A stretch of DNA of 64,000 nucleotides from Synchiropus splendidus. Taxonomy: Eukaryota; Chordata; Actinopteri; Syngnathiformes; Callionymidae. A model generated the notes under the pieces. It was not told the DNA's origin, ran no database searches, and saw only the letters and a list, made by a program, of their open reading frames with translations. The translations under genes were made by a program, and so were the position numbers. The stretch is from the NCBI RefSeq assembly GCF_027744825.2, contig NC_071342.1, positions 23,342,001 to 23,406,000 on the forward strand, given 5' to 3'. The stretch's first letter is position 1. Each line of letters starts with the position of its first letter. Shown one piece after another: positions 1 to 11,937 of the stretch.

Positions 1-315
1 AGATGAGGCTCCAGCTCCACTGGCAAGTCAACACTTTCCGTCAACTTGTCAGGAATCTCTGGAACAACCTCAATATGGACGGTACACAAAGGTCTGCCGA
101 GTCGTTCTGACTGTATCAAGTGTCAACCCCTCAGTCGAGGTGGGAGCTCGTGGACACACCTGTGTGAGTCCAATCAATTCTCTGCACAGAGGAGAAAAGA
201 TCGACTTCCATCTGCTCAGCACCTGCATGTGACGTCTGTTGCTCACCACATCTACGTGTATGTAGATGGATAGATACTTTATTAATCTCTGAAGAGAAAT
301 TCCCTCTTTTTTTAG

Positions 316-395
<80 letters not shown>

Positions 396-400
396 GTCTG

Positions 401-461
<61 letters not shown>
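316..461. repeat. (TCTA)n tetranucleotide microsatellite
   Basis: An almost pure TCTA/GATA tract of about 145 bp with one TCTG interruption near 395-402. It follows a segment at about 267-305 containing 'gatactttattaatctc' and 'gagaaattcc', a phrase often found at the tail of dispersed fish repeats beside GATA tracts (from memory). No coding potential. Confidence 0.95.
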
Positions 462-2870
462 GACCATTAAAAGAAACAAGCAGTCATGAAGATGTACGCA
501 GAGATGGTGGATGAATGAATGTCTTTGAATTGTACAGATTCTGCAGAGACCACTCTTATTTGTGAGGTGACAGTAAACCTGCTAGCATCTTCACTTTCCC
601 TCCACCCAGAAATGAGCGGTGACATTACAGACCATACAGGCTGCAGTCTTCACATTCCTTCCAGGACGACCACCAAATGGCCTGAGTGGAGATGCAGACA
701 CCCACGCGCGCACACACACACAAGAGAGGAGGAGGAGGAGGTGGAGAGAGTGTCCTCCACTCGCTCCAGAATGGAGCATCTAGTATGTTTTAATTTAATG
801 ACTCCAGCATGTTGGGTTTAACTCGCCTTCACTGGAGATGTTCCAGCAGCACTGAGAGGACAAAGAGGGACTGTCAATCACATCTGCGCTCCGCCCCGAC
901 ACTAGCGTCACTCCAGGTGGCAACAGAGGCAGTCGCTTATATATCTGCGAGGAGCTGATAACCTTTGACCCCGCGGAGAAGCCAGCTCACTTGCCAAACA
1001 ATCTCAGGTCTTCGGCTCCCATATTCCACCCTAACGCCACCCGATGTTTCTGCTAAACGCTGAAGTGTCTGTGGTGAGCACGGATGTTCTGCGCCTCTGG
1101 CTCCGCAGACAATCGGACCAAAGGTTCCTGCGTGGAGGGCTCTGATGGTCAGACTTTCTAATTTGAACCTGACACGCTGGTTGGTTGTTATCAGCCGCCT
1201 GAAATAGCGACGCGTCTGACCTCGCTGACCTGACAGCTTCTTCTGATGACAGTTTAATGTGCCGATGCTGAGTCAATTGATCGTCACTCACATTGCTTTG
1301 CGTGTCTGTCTTGAGAAAAAACAACTGTTAATGCTGCAGCGAAAACCAATAAACCTCACATCAAGACTGGGGCTTCCCTCCGCCATGCAGTGACTCGTCC
1401 ATGTGACCACGGTTCTCCACGGCAAAGACATGGTTCAACTTTCAGGTGAGAAATAACCCCACCGAACTGCAGTGTGTGTGTCTTGACTATCCTTGTGAGG
1501 ACCATATAACATTTGGATGGACCCCACGAGGTTCGGCCTCAATTTCAGGATGTAGACTTCAAAATAACTGGGTTTCAGTTTGGTTCTGGTTCAGGTGAGC
1601 CATATGTTTTGGGTGGTTGGGTTTAGGGGGGGGTGGCTGGGGAAAGGGTTGTGCCCATGAGAAACCTCACAATGTCCCCACAAGGATAGAGATCCTAACA
1701 CGTGTGAGTGTGTAGACATGTATATCTTTGTGTTTATGTGTGTGTTGGGGGTGGGACCACTTGATACATCTGATGTGACACAAGTTAGCTCTGTGACAGG
1801 AGCTGTCAGTGCAGCAGCAGGGGGGTCCTTATCAATCACCCCCCCAGCTGCCAATCAAACCCCCTCCCCATGGCAACCTGTGTCCACTTATCTCTGCAGT
1901 GGCAAGGCATCTGCCGGTGACCAGCGTGACGCGCTCTCTCAGCCTCGCTCCAGAGCCTGAGCTGAACTTGTGCAGGTGCTCTCGGTCTGCGTGGAGAGCA
2001 GCTCCCAACACACGTGGGCTTGGTGGGAGGTGCCCGAGTCACTCTCTCTGCAGAGGGAGAGAGGGAAGCCACAGCAGCAGCAGGACGAATATGTAAAGGA
2101 TGGCTCATAAATACGCAGCTGAAAGGCCCCCGGCTGAGCCTGCTAGAGACAGCCCCACACGCTGCAGCGCTCCTCTGGGAAAAGAGCAGCAGCACTCAAT
2201 CAAAGGTCTGTAAAGGAAATAGTTGTTAACAGATCAATCACTGAGAGGATGAGACCTTCAGTGGCTCCCATCCATCCCTGTAGCTCTATGCTAATGAACT
2301 CCCCCCCGCACACACACAGACACACACACAAGGTTCATACACGTGAGTGACGTGTGCGGTGCGGACGAACAGGGCTCCGGTGGCTGCGGCAGCACCTGCT
2401 CAGGTCGGGCTCCTGAGACCTCGGCGTGTCCTGTTGCAGAGGCGAGGCCACTCTGGGGCAGCCCAAATACCTGCATGTCTGCTGGGTGGATTGTAGCTTC
2501 CTCTCAGCTGGCAGGAGGAGACCGGCTCGTCCAGATCCCCTCTAAGATACCAGCACTTTCATCTGCAAACACAACTCTGCTCACCTGCTGCCTCCGCCTG
2601 ATGTGGCTGCCTCCCTCACTGCTCAAGCTTCAAATCACTGAAGATCTGGCTTTGTTTGGCCCAAACTGGCAAGAAGGTTCCAGCACGTAAACGCCTTTGT
2701 CTGACTGCTGCTGCGGAATCCACATTTATCTTGTTACCCAGATAAGATCGGACCAGGGGATCTGAAGGTCTGAAGTGTTTCATGGATCCGCTGTTGTCAA
2801 ACAGGTGACTGACTCGACTCAAGTGAGGAGAAGACACATTTGAGCGTCGCCTGGTTTTAGTCGTTCCAAT
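462..2870. other. Intergenic DNA without a recognised gene
   Basis: Short open frames occur on both strands, but none shows a recognisable motif or a chain of exons with matching splice sites. The stretch holds a family A repeat copy (about 1,484-1,703), short GT/CA runs and AT-poor unique sequence. I see no RNA gene. Confidence 0.5.
1484..1703 (-). repeat. Family A CA-bounded repeat, copy 1
   Basis: Inverted copy of the dispersed ~250-300-bp element described at 24,775. It begins at 'tatccttgtgaggacc' and contains the reverse complements of the hallmark phrases for 'ccaaaacacatggctcacc' and 'cctttccccagcc'. It ends near 'tccccacaaggatagag' and is flanked by TG-rich DNA. Confidence 0.75.
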
Positions 2871-2871
2871 C

Positions 2872-3900
2872 CAGACCTGGGCAAAGTGCGGCCCAGGGGC
2901 TTTATGTGGCCCGATGCCTGTATTTTCATGGCCTCTTTAACTATAACTAATATGGCCGAATTTTTCTGCCTTTTTTTGTTCTTTCTCTTTTGGTCACCAC
3001 CACGGCCACCACTACAGCAGTAAATGTAGCATGTTCTTGTTTTAAAACTAATTTTAAGCCATTTTTTTTCTTGTTCCTCAAAATACATTGAAGTAATACT
3101 GAAAACATATTTTGAAATGAATTGCCTTTTTATCTCGAACGTCTAGTCTAGACCTGGGCAAAGTATGGCCCTTTGCCTGTGTTTTTGTGGCCCTCACGAG
3201 GTCTGACTACAGGTATACAACTGACAAGTCATCATTTTTCTGTCATTTTTGTATCCTGTTTCTGTTTTAGCCAGTACTGGTTCAATGGTAAATATAACAC
3301 ATTCATGACTACAATTTAGTTTCTTCTTTTCATTTGTCATTTTAGTATTTTCCTCAAAATTCGTATACGGAAATTCAAAATGACCGCGCGAATTTTTATC
3401 TTAGGTGTTTGGACCATAGTTTTATTATTATTAATATTCAAATAGGATCCACATAAAATAATGTTTTATTGGGTTCATGCCATATTTACACTTTTTAATA
3501 TCTTTGCTTCCACTGAACCTTTTGTGGTTCATTTTGTCCTTATTACTGAAGATTTTTTTCCGTCACGTTTTGTAGTCATCGCCGCTTTTCTTTTGGCATG
3601 ATGGCCCCTCACAACAGTCACAGTTTATATTGTGGCCCTTTAGCAAATTTAACGGCCCACCTCTGGTCTAGTCCATAGTTCATTTATATTGAAATTAAGT
3701 GCATATAAAAAGAAATATTTCAATAGGTTTCATGGCATATTTACACCTCTTAATATCCTTCATTTTGTCCTTGTTACTTAAGAATATATTTTGGATATTT
3801 TTCCATCATGTTTTGTGGTCATCGCCGTCTTTCTTTTGATGGTGGCCCCTACAACAATCACAGTTTCTAATGTGGCCCTTACTGTAACTGCCCACCTCTG
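2872..3900. mobile_element. Older hAT-like non-autonomous element (interrupted)
   Basis: The left end reads CAGACCTGGGCAAAG, and the right end is the reverse complement of CAGAGGTGGGCAG. The direct flanks ttccaatc (2,864-2,871) and ttctaatg (3,901-3,908) agree at 6 of 8 positions, which suits a decayed 8-bp hAT target duplication. A younger copy of the same family sits inside at 3,149-3,665. There is no transposase frame, so it is a MITE-like passenger. Confidence 0.75.
3149..3665. mobile_element. Younger hAT-like element nested in the 2,872-3,900 copy
   Basis: A 517-bp insertion flanked by a perfect 8-bp direct repeat GTCTAGTC at 3,141-3,148 and 3,666-3,673. It starts TAGACCTGGGCAAAG and ends with the reverse complement of CAGAGGTGGGCCG, giving imperfect terminal inverted repeats of about 11 bp. 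The 8-bp duplication and TIR style are those of the hAT superfamily. It is non-coding and AT-rich inside. Removing it restores a continuous host element that matches the copy at 23,029. Confidence 0.85.
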
Positions 3901-5334
3901 TTCTAATGTGAGATGAACAGTGAACAGGGAAGTTTTCTCCTTGGATACAGAGAACTCTAGAAGTCCGTGCTGGCATCAGTCGACATGTCACTCGGCTGTG
4001 ATCCTCGGTCATAAACTCTTGATGTGACTTTATAGCCTTTAAATACCCTGAAGTGGACGAGCTCAAGACGACGAAACAAAGACACAAGGTGCTCGACATG
4101 TTGTGAAGCTGGCGAGGCCCTGAACCTGTCGCCCGTCCAACTCAGATGCTTCCTCTAGCTCATCGAGCTTGTTAGTCTTTCCCAGTGAGCTCGCGACCAT
4201 TAACATGCCATCAAACCCTCAACTCCAAACCTTTTGCGCCGAGGATCCAGTCAATGGAAGCTGCTGCTTTGTTGTGTTTTGTGTATTAGTGACCATAAAG
4301 GTCTTCATAGGGCCCAATCCAGCCTCTGTGGGATCACAGGGCCCAAACACTTGGGACCACGGCATGGAAATGGTGCCATTGTTATTCGCCGAGGCAGACA
4401 CTCAGGTTTCTCCTTTGACTGACTTACAGGTAGTTGTGAACTGTTGCTACTTGTTGAGATGAGGGCCGAGTACACAATGGAGCGCTGCAGGCCACAAAGA
4501 CTTCAAATAGGTTTCAAGGTAAACTCCCACTGCACAAAAGCCTGTCGGGCCTCAGACGCTCGCTTGTGTATTCCACTGTGTATTGGTGATTTGTCCTATT
4601 CCAGTTTTCCAGGCTCGTAAATGAGCAGAGTCACGACGGGTCCGTGTCATCCAGCGGATGAAAGGCAGGAGGACGAGAGAAGGCCTGCGACTTCTGAGGA
4701 CTCCGTGAGTGTTACCACGCAGCTCTGCTGCATCATCAGTGACTCCTAGTGGTCGCCAGCGGAAGTGTTTTGGCAATGCCATCCTCTCATGAATCCATCC
4801 ATCGCTCCATCTGCAGACCTTCAGCTGAGATAAAGGTAGAACGCAGCGAGGTGCTTGTCTTCTCCACACACTCACCCTGAAGGTCCACATCAAAGCTGCT
4901 GCAGGCTCCACACTCAATCCGCACGAGTGACTTTAACGGAGTGTGAGAGCAAACGTGAAGAAGAAACTCATCACAGATGCTTATTGAGTGCTGCATTAGC
5001 ATACGAGCAAGTGTGTCGGTGTCTGCTGCCCCGAGGACATTAACATCAGGGAGCAGATCCGAAACTCAGACAGCTGCTGATGCAGCAGGACCAGCTCCCT
5101 CGCTGACGTTTGATGTGGAGGACAGTCGCCATGATGCAGCTTGTCCAGGATCCCGAGTTCAGGGTCAGGGTCTCTACTGTGTCAGATGACATTAGATCAG
5201 ATGTCTTTGTTAAGGTCGGACGTGTGAGCTGAAAGTTGTAACTAAAACATGTGGTTTCTGTCAATCCATAATAAAGCAGCGCCACAGAAGTCACCCCTGG
5301 TGTGGGGTGTGCATGTTTACCACGGTGGGCGTGT

Positions 5335-5592
5335 TTTGCCGTACTTGTGAGTACTAAGTCTTGACAAGTCACCTTCTTGTAAGGACATTGCGCTTTGTGA
5401 GGATATAGTGGCCTGTCCTCACCAGGTTTGGAGGGCTAAAACATCAATAAAATTTGTTTACTATAACTGGGCTCAAGTTTGGTTCCGAGTCCTGGTTCAG
5501 GTGAACCATGTGTTTTGGATGGTTAGGTTTAGGGAGAGAGGCTGGGGAAAGGGTGATGTCAATGTGAGGTCCTCACAGAAATAGCAAAACAC
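5335..5592 (-). repeat. Family A CA-bounded repeat, copy 2
   Basis: Inverted copy beginning near 'ttttgccgtacttgtgag'. It contains the hallmark phrases in reverse complement, including 'aaccatgtgttttggatgg' and 'ggctggggaaaggg', and ends at 'gtcctcacagaaatagc'. Confidence 0.7.
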
Positions 5593-5621
5593 AACAGTGT
5601 TTGTGCGTGTGGGATTGGTTT

Positions 5622-5832
5622 AATCTATTCTTGTGAGGACCAATTTGTGGAAAAAAAAGCACTTCCTTGTGAGGACATTTGTCTTAGGACTATTTTGCCG
5701 GTCCACATAGAGTTTTGGGGGTGAAAATGTCCAAATAACTGGATGGTTAGGTTCAGGGGGAGAGGCTGGGTAAGGGGTGATGGCCAGGAGAGGTCCTCAC
5801 AAGGATGGCGACACAAACAAGGGTGTGTGTGT
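5622..5832 (-). repeat. Family A CA-bounded repeat, copy 3
   Basis: Inverted, internally deleted copy directly after copy 2. It starts 'tattcttgtgaggacc', ends 'gtcctcacaaggatgg', and runs into a TG tract. Both ends carry the ATCC/TTCTTGTGAGGACC-like terminal phrase in opposite orientation. Confidence 0.65.
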
Positions 5833-7049
5833 GTGAGAGTGTGTGCATTGACAGGAAACATATTCATGAGTGCAGATCAGAGTGTGTGTGGCAGGATGGT
5901 GCTAAAGCATAAAGAAGAGGACGTTCCAGTCGTTAGACCCTGGATCATAAAACGCTGTCGCTAGCAGCAACGTGACACATTCGTCGTCTCTCTGCCACAA
6001 GCCTGACACAGCCTCACCTGCTCAGAGAAACAAAGCCTGACCCCTGACCCTACAGTGATCAACACCACGTCAGATGACGACAAAACATCTGTGACTCCCT
6101 GGAGAGGTTACCCACGTATTAACACGTGACGTGTCCCAAGCGTCAGAAGAACCAGGAGCCAAGAAGCAGAAGATGAAATGGCTGACCAAATGAAGATGAC
6201 ACACTGCAGTCTCTCATTTAATTCAAAGTTTCATCTCACACACTCCAACCAAGCAGCCTGAGATCACACTGGCTCCCACAAACATCTCACACACTTTAGA
6301 TATAGCACCATTATCGACACGGTGGCAACATAAAACACATCAGCAAGACATCATTGAGCTCGAGCGAGGAAGAAGACGTGAAAGTGAGGCACGTGAACAC
6401 ATTGAGAGTGGATCTGTGGCGGGTCCTCCTGACCCTGTGAGGGCCACAACAGTTTGGTGGGGAGAGAGAAGCCCAGCAGACGACAGTGGTTTCACGTCAC
6501 GCCTGGAGACACCAGAGGGACGAAGGTCTCAGAGGGTTTCAGATTCCTGATCCAGAGGAAGATGGTCAACACGACACCACGATGGTGAACTCATCATCTC
6601 TGCAGTCAGCTCAGCCAACTGCCCCATCAGAAGTCTGAACTGAGGAGCAACTTCTGCAAGTGTTTGGATGTTCGCTCAGATTATGAAGGACCGAGGGAGT
6701 TTTTGTTAAATCGCAAGTGTGTGTCTGACTCTAAGGTTTCATAAGGAAGCCTCCAACAGTGTCAGGACACCTGCTGGTGAACAGCACCGTGGTGTGGATG
6801 AGGGAGTCCAGGTGGACTCCTCCAGCTGAAGCATAAAAGAGGGAGGAGGACATCCAGTTCTGAAGATCAGAGCTGTTCATGCTGCGAAACAAAGAGAAGC
6901 CAACAGCAAACAAAGCAACAAGAACGTCTGCATGAAGCGGGAGAAGCAACCAACAATTCAGGGGACAACAGGCCACTTCTTCAGAGTGACTCAAGCTCCA
7001 GTTGAGTCAGCAGCATTTGAAAGGTCTGAGGAGCTTCCAGCTTTCAGGA

Positions 7050-10000
7050 TCAGGCCGCAGAAGACGAGCTGTCGAACTCAAGAGACGCATGCTCCAGGCC
7101 TCCGTAGCCATTCATCTTCTTCAGCCTCAGCTGGTCCAGGTGGGTGAGACCCTGCGTCTCCAGAACCGCGTCCTTCTTGGAGAACATGAGGCTGATCTCC
7201 ACAAAGGTCTTGTTTTTGGTCTCAGGGATGACCACGTAGACATAGACGGCCACTGAGATACAAATGCTGGCAAACACCAAGTAGCAGTAGGAGCCGGCTG
7301 ACATCTGAGGGTCAAGCAAACCTGAGGTCAGCCAGGAGGTGAGATCCTGAATCAGCAGAGGAGCACATCACCTGTAAGAAGGGGAAGACGAAGCCCACAG
7401 TGAAGTTGGACATCCAGTTGAGAGAGCCTCCTACGATGTAGGCCGCCGGCCGGTGCGACTGCTTGAAGAGCTCCGCCGTGATCAGGAAAGGAACTCCAGC
7501 TGAAAGTGGATCAAAGCAGGCTTGTGAGGACATGAGATCACACTGCTGCAGAGCTGTGGCCCAGCACCTTAGAGACAAGCAACCAGAGACTTCTCAGATG
7601 AGAAGATGCGCAACAGCATGGCTGAGAGTTCATCACAAATACCTCTTTTCCTCTCTGGTTTCTCGTATCAACAACTTGATCTTTGCAACACTGGTCAATG
7701 ATTTAAGAGGTTCTTCAAGAGCACCTCAGTGATGAGGCCAAGCCAAAGGTAGATACAGAGGAGGAGCGTGTTTACCTGGACCGATACAGAAGCCAGCGAT
7801 GATCCCAACCACGCAGCCCACACTGATGTAGCGCATGAAAGACAGATGTGTCTGGCGGGGAAGAAACGCTCCATCAGTCAGAGAACGACTGAAGTGTGGC
7901 GTCAACCTCAAACACACACCTGTAAGAGGAGAGCCAGTGTGATTCCAGCACTGCAGACCCCCATCATGGTGAACCCCCCGATCATGAGGGGTCTCCTTCC
8001 CAACTTCTCTATGGTGAAGCACTACAGAAGAAGTCAATGGTCAAGGTCAATGTCTGACAAGCACAGATGTTTCATGAGGATGCTAACCCCGATGAGTCCA
8101 GCAATGATCTCGATGACCCCTGTGCCGGCTGTGGTGTACGGGATCTCGGGTGCCGGGATTCCAGCATTCTCAAAGATGTCATTGGTGTAGAACCAGATCT
8201 GTGGAGGAGCAGATGATCATGGTGGGTCCAAGAATAATAACGGATTCCAGTGGGCTCTCGATAGCAAAACCTCGAGAGCAGAGGTGGGCAGTTAAACTTC
8301 CTGAAGGGCCACATTATAAACTGTGACTGTGTTGAGGGGCCGCCACGCCAAAAGAAAGGTGCTGAAGACTAAGAAACGTGACGGAATAAAAAAATGAAAA
8401 GTAAACAAGGACGAAATGAACCATTAAAGATTCATTGGAAGCGAGGATGTTAAGAAGTGCAAATATGGCATGACACCTATAAAAATATTCCATTTAATAT
8501 GCGGTTTAATTTGAATAGAAATAATAATGAAACAATAGCACACATATCTATGAAATAATTAATTTCAAAATATGTTTTCAATTTTCTTTCAATGTATTTT
8601 GAGGAACAAAATGTTCACAAAAATGGCTGAGGACAAGAAATTGTAGTCCTGAACATGTTAGAATTACTGTTGTAAGAGTAAGGTTGAGAAAGAAACAAGA
8701 CAAAAAATGGTCAGAAATGACTACTTATCAGTTGTAGAGTTTTAGTTTGACCTCACGAGGGCCGCAAAAACACAGGCAAAGGGCCACTCTTTGCCCAGGT
8801 CTGCTCTAGAGCCTTTCAAACCCAGTTTCACTTTTCACATGTAGTGACACTTAGTGTCCACCATGAGGCGCAACAACGCTTTGACGATGGCTGAGTCCCA
8901 GTTTATCAAAGTGTGTGCTCAACAAGTGGCTTCTCTGACTTGAATCTCTCCAGCGGTTTTCTGGGAAATTCAATGTTGAGGGGGGGTCCAGACCCGCCCA
9001 CAGATAGCCATCACATCCGAAGGCCGGAGGCCTCAGTTCAAGAAGAAAAGAGGAGAGAGCTCTTGTTTGCTCCTCGTACTGTCAATGATCGATCTTCGAC
9101 TGTGACGAACCAGTCATCTGTGTCATGTTGAGGATCTCAACAACAGATTATTTGATTCATGTCGACCTCGTGACTATGGAGGCCTTCCATAGTCACACAT
9201 GAATTAGTGGAGTGTAAATTCCCTGCTTCGGTGGTAAATGCCTTTGAGCATCGTTCCCAGCCAGAACGATCAGAATTCAGTGGCCAGATCCAAAATCCTC
9301 ACTTGATTCAGAGTGTTTCAGATGCTTCCTCTCCTGGCATGGTTTAGTCTGGATGCACCACCCATCCTAACTTTGCCATTCTTACTTCACAGCGATGGAG
9401 GAATGAACTTTCCTGACTAATGGACTAGATCAAGAGGGCGTCATTCTTACAGCATCAATCCCCGACAGCTGCATGCCAATGTTGATGACCACCACGCTGA
9501 GGACCTGCCAGCGGACAGAGTCGTCAGCCAGCAGCTTCCACATGGACACGGTTTCCACCGATGATAGCGAGCGCTGCTCCTCCTGCATCTCCTCGATCTC
9601 GGCCTGGATGTTGCACTTGGCCCTGTACCACTTCAGAGCTGTAAGAGGAGGAAGAGTGTGGGAGTCCAACAAGAGAAATCCAGTCACGGATGAATACAGG
9701 TGGGACCTTTAAGGGCAGTTTCACACTACGGGTTCTTTCTGGAGACAAACCTCTTGAAGTGAACACAAGCGAGTCTGGCGACTCGGTGCCGGTCAGGAAA
9801 GAGTCTGATCGTTGTCTGGGCGCACAACATCGTTCAAGTACAACTTGTCAAACTCCCAGAACACTGAGGTGTGAAGCCGGAGCAGCAGGAAAATGGTGCT
9901 GGGGAACGGGAGCGCAGCGCAGCGGTTCGGGACTGGAGATGTGTGTTGATAACTCAGGTGTGTTTTCACCTTTATTAGGCTGATAAACACCTGATGTTAC

Positions 10001-11928
10001 TGACAGACAGATTTGCTTAAATGAATAACGCTGCGCTCTACAGTAACTGTTTTCACTGCTGTGATCTCGCAGCTGTCTGCACAAGGACATTGGACATTCA
10101 TTGTGGGTTACAAACCAGCGCAAACCAGCTATTTTGCGCAGAGCGCCCCCTGCTGGAGAGGAAAAAAGGGACATGGCCTGAGGCGCAGAGGTGCGAGGCT
10201 GCACAGCAGGGGGCGCATCTGACTCAGGCCACCCGAGACAGAACCCGCAGTGTGAAAAGCCCCTAAGGCTCATATGATGCGGCGTCTGTCCCGACCACTG
10301 AGGTCACACTTCCATCAGACAAGCTTCACACCTGTGATGGTGGCGTGGATGTTGTGCTTCTCTATCAGCAGGTATCTGGGACTCTCAGGGAACCATGGCA
10401 GCAGCAGCAGCTGGATGAAGGTGGGGACCACGATGATGGACAGAAACAGTGGCCAATGCTCCTCCTGCGAAGTGATGAAAGTCAGTACCAGCAGAAAGCC
10501 CATCCTCATGAGCTCCACATCATCTCCAGCGAGTCATCGCCATCTTCACTCCCCAGAGTCGGAACAAACGTACCTTTCCCAGGAGTTCGTGCAGGCCGAG
10601 AACTTGGGCAGTAAAAACACCTGTTCCGATGAAGATGCTGGGGACCAGACCCAGGAAGCCCCGGAGGTTCTTTGGAGCGATCTCGCCCAGATACATTGGG
10701 ACCACACTCAGAGAGATTCCTAGTGGAAGCAGAAGCTGGTGACTTCAGCTCCCGAATCCTCTTCCGAGCCGTGAACGTTGACCTTAGCCACTGACCTGAG
10801 TGGATCCCTGTGATGAAGCGCCCGATGATCACCATCTCAGGTGAGCCGCAGAGCCGGCTGAACCCCATCAGAGAGCCAGCCACGAAGACCAGTACGGTTG
10901 TTTTCACCACCGTGCCCTTCCTGCAGACACACCCGCCTCAACACCAGCTCGCACGGCTGGACAGAGCAGTCTCTCACCTGCCGAAGCGGGTGACCAGCAT
11001 CCCGACGATGACGGAGCCCAGCAGACCCCCAATGGCGAACACTGACACGGTGAGCGAGTACATGAGGGTGAGCGTCTCTCCGCTGAGTCCAGTTCCATTT
11101 CGACTCAACACCGTCTTGTTGTAAAAGTCCTTGATGTACTGAGGGGGACAAGGTCAAGGTCAGCTTCTGCTGAGGCCTTTGTCTCAGGTTCAGTGTGCTG
11201 CTCCTGAAGGTGGTGTGGACTTGCAGTTGGCAGTACCACGGGGTCATGTGATCAAAAGTCACTGAGACGCGAATGTCTCTTCACCCTTTGCTAATGCGAT
11301 GGGCTCTTTTTTGCTTAATTCATTTAGCATGGAGAGCACGAGTTGGAGCGGCTGCCAAGTCGTGACGCACATGCTTTTACTCAACTTCTAACCGTTCAGC
11401 ATGTGACTTCACTTGTCCATCTCACTCTGATTGCCGTGGTTTTGAAGGGGAGTGAAATGACCGTAACTCTCTCTCACGCTCGCCACCAACACTTGTTGGA
11501 GAGGGGTCGTGCAAACCCAGCCTCCTGATTGGCTCTGTCACACTGACACCGGCGGACGAAAATGTTCAGTAAAAACAGACTGAACTTGTCTTCATAGCGC
11601 CGACAAAAGAGTTGTCAGTCTTCATATGAAGATGGACCGGAGGTAGCTGATAAGCTGAGTGAAACATCTCATGTCTAACTAGACTTGGTTCTGAGGTGCC
11701 CCGGGTCATCCCTGCTGCTTCAGCTACAGCATTCCAGCTAATGGAGTCCTGCAGGTCACACACACATTCCACATACACACACACACACACTTCCTCTGTG
11801 CACTGATCACACGTGTGTGCGCTTCCTACCACAGCAGGGGAGTTGACCACAGCCAGGTTGTAGCCATACAGCATGGAGCTCCCGAAGGAGGAGAGGAAGG
11901 CGACAGCCAGCAGAGAGCCAGTCAGTTG
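7050..11928 (-). CDS. Class II facilitative sugar/urate transporter (SLC2A/GLUT family), first exon missing
   Basis: A 12-helix facilitative hexose (or urate) transporter of the plasma membrane. Exons on the minus strand: 11928-11830, 11138-10978, 10920-10796, 10719-10574, 10464-10332, 9638-9451, 8198-8088, 8021-7920, 7851-7776, 7499-7372, 7304-7050. All have GT-AG borders and phases join without a break to give about 507 residues, close to the family's usual length. Family signatures in order: [11 protein letters not shown] in TM1, LVTRFGRK after TM2, [37 protein letters not shown] in TM7, [17 protein letters not shown], FNxT-like [11 protein letters not shown] and IPETKNKTF at the end of TM12. 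The sequence is closest in my memory to GLUT9/GLUT5 and the teleost slc2a11/slc2a15 group; I cannot choose, so no symbol is given. The 11,928 exon follows a pyrimidine-rich tract ending cag, so the true ATG is probably in an unseen upstream exon, although two ATG codons overlap that acceptor. The intron at 8,199-9,450 carries a hAT-like insertion. Confidence 0.9.
8279..8803. mobile_element. hAT-like non-autonomous element in an SLC2A intron
   Basis: A 525-bp element starting CAGAGGTGGGCAG and ending CTTTGCCCAGGTCTG, in reverse orientation to the 3,149 copy. The flanks ctcgagag (8,271-8,278) and ctctagag (8,804-8,811) match at 7 of 8 positions, an 8-bp target duplication. It lies wholly in the 8,199-9,450 intron, away from splice sites. 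Confidence 0.85.
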
Positions 11929-11937
11929 CTGCATCAT

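Larger units (their letters stand above)
3909..7049. other. Intergenic DNA downstream of the SLC2A gene
   Basis: No exon chain was found on either strand. It contains two inverted family A copies (5,335-5,592 and 5,622-5,832). The last several hundred bases before 7,049 probably include the 3' UTR of the minus-strand sugar transporter, but I see no clear AATAAA signal to set its end. Confidence 0.45.
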
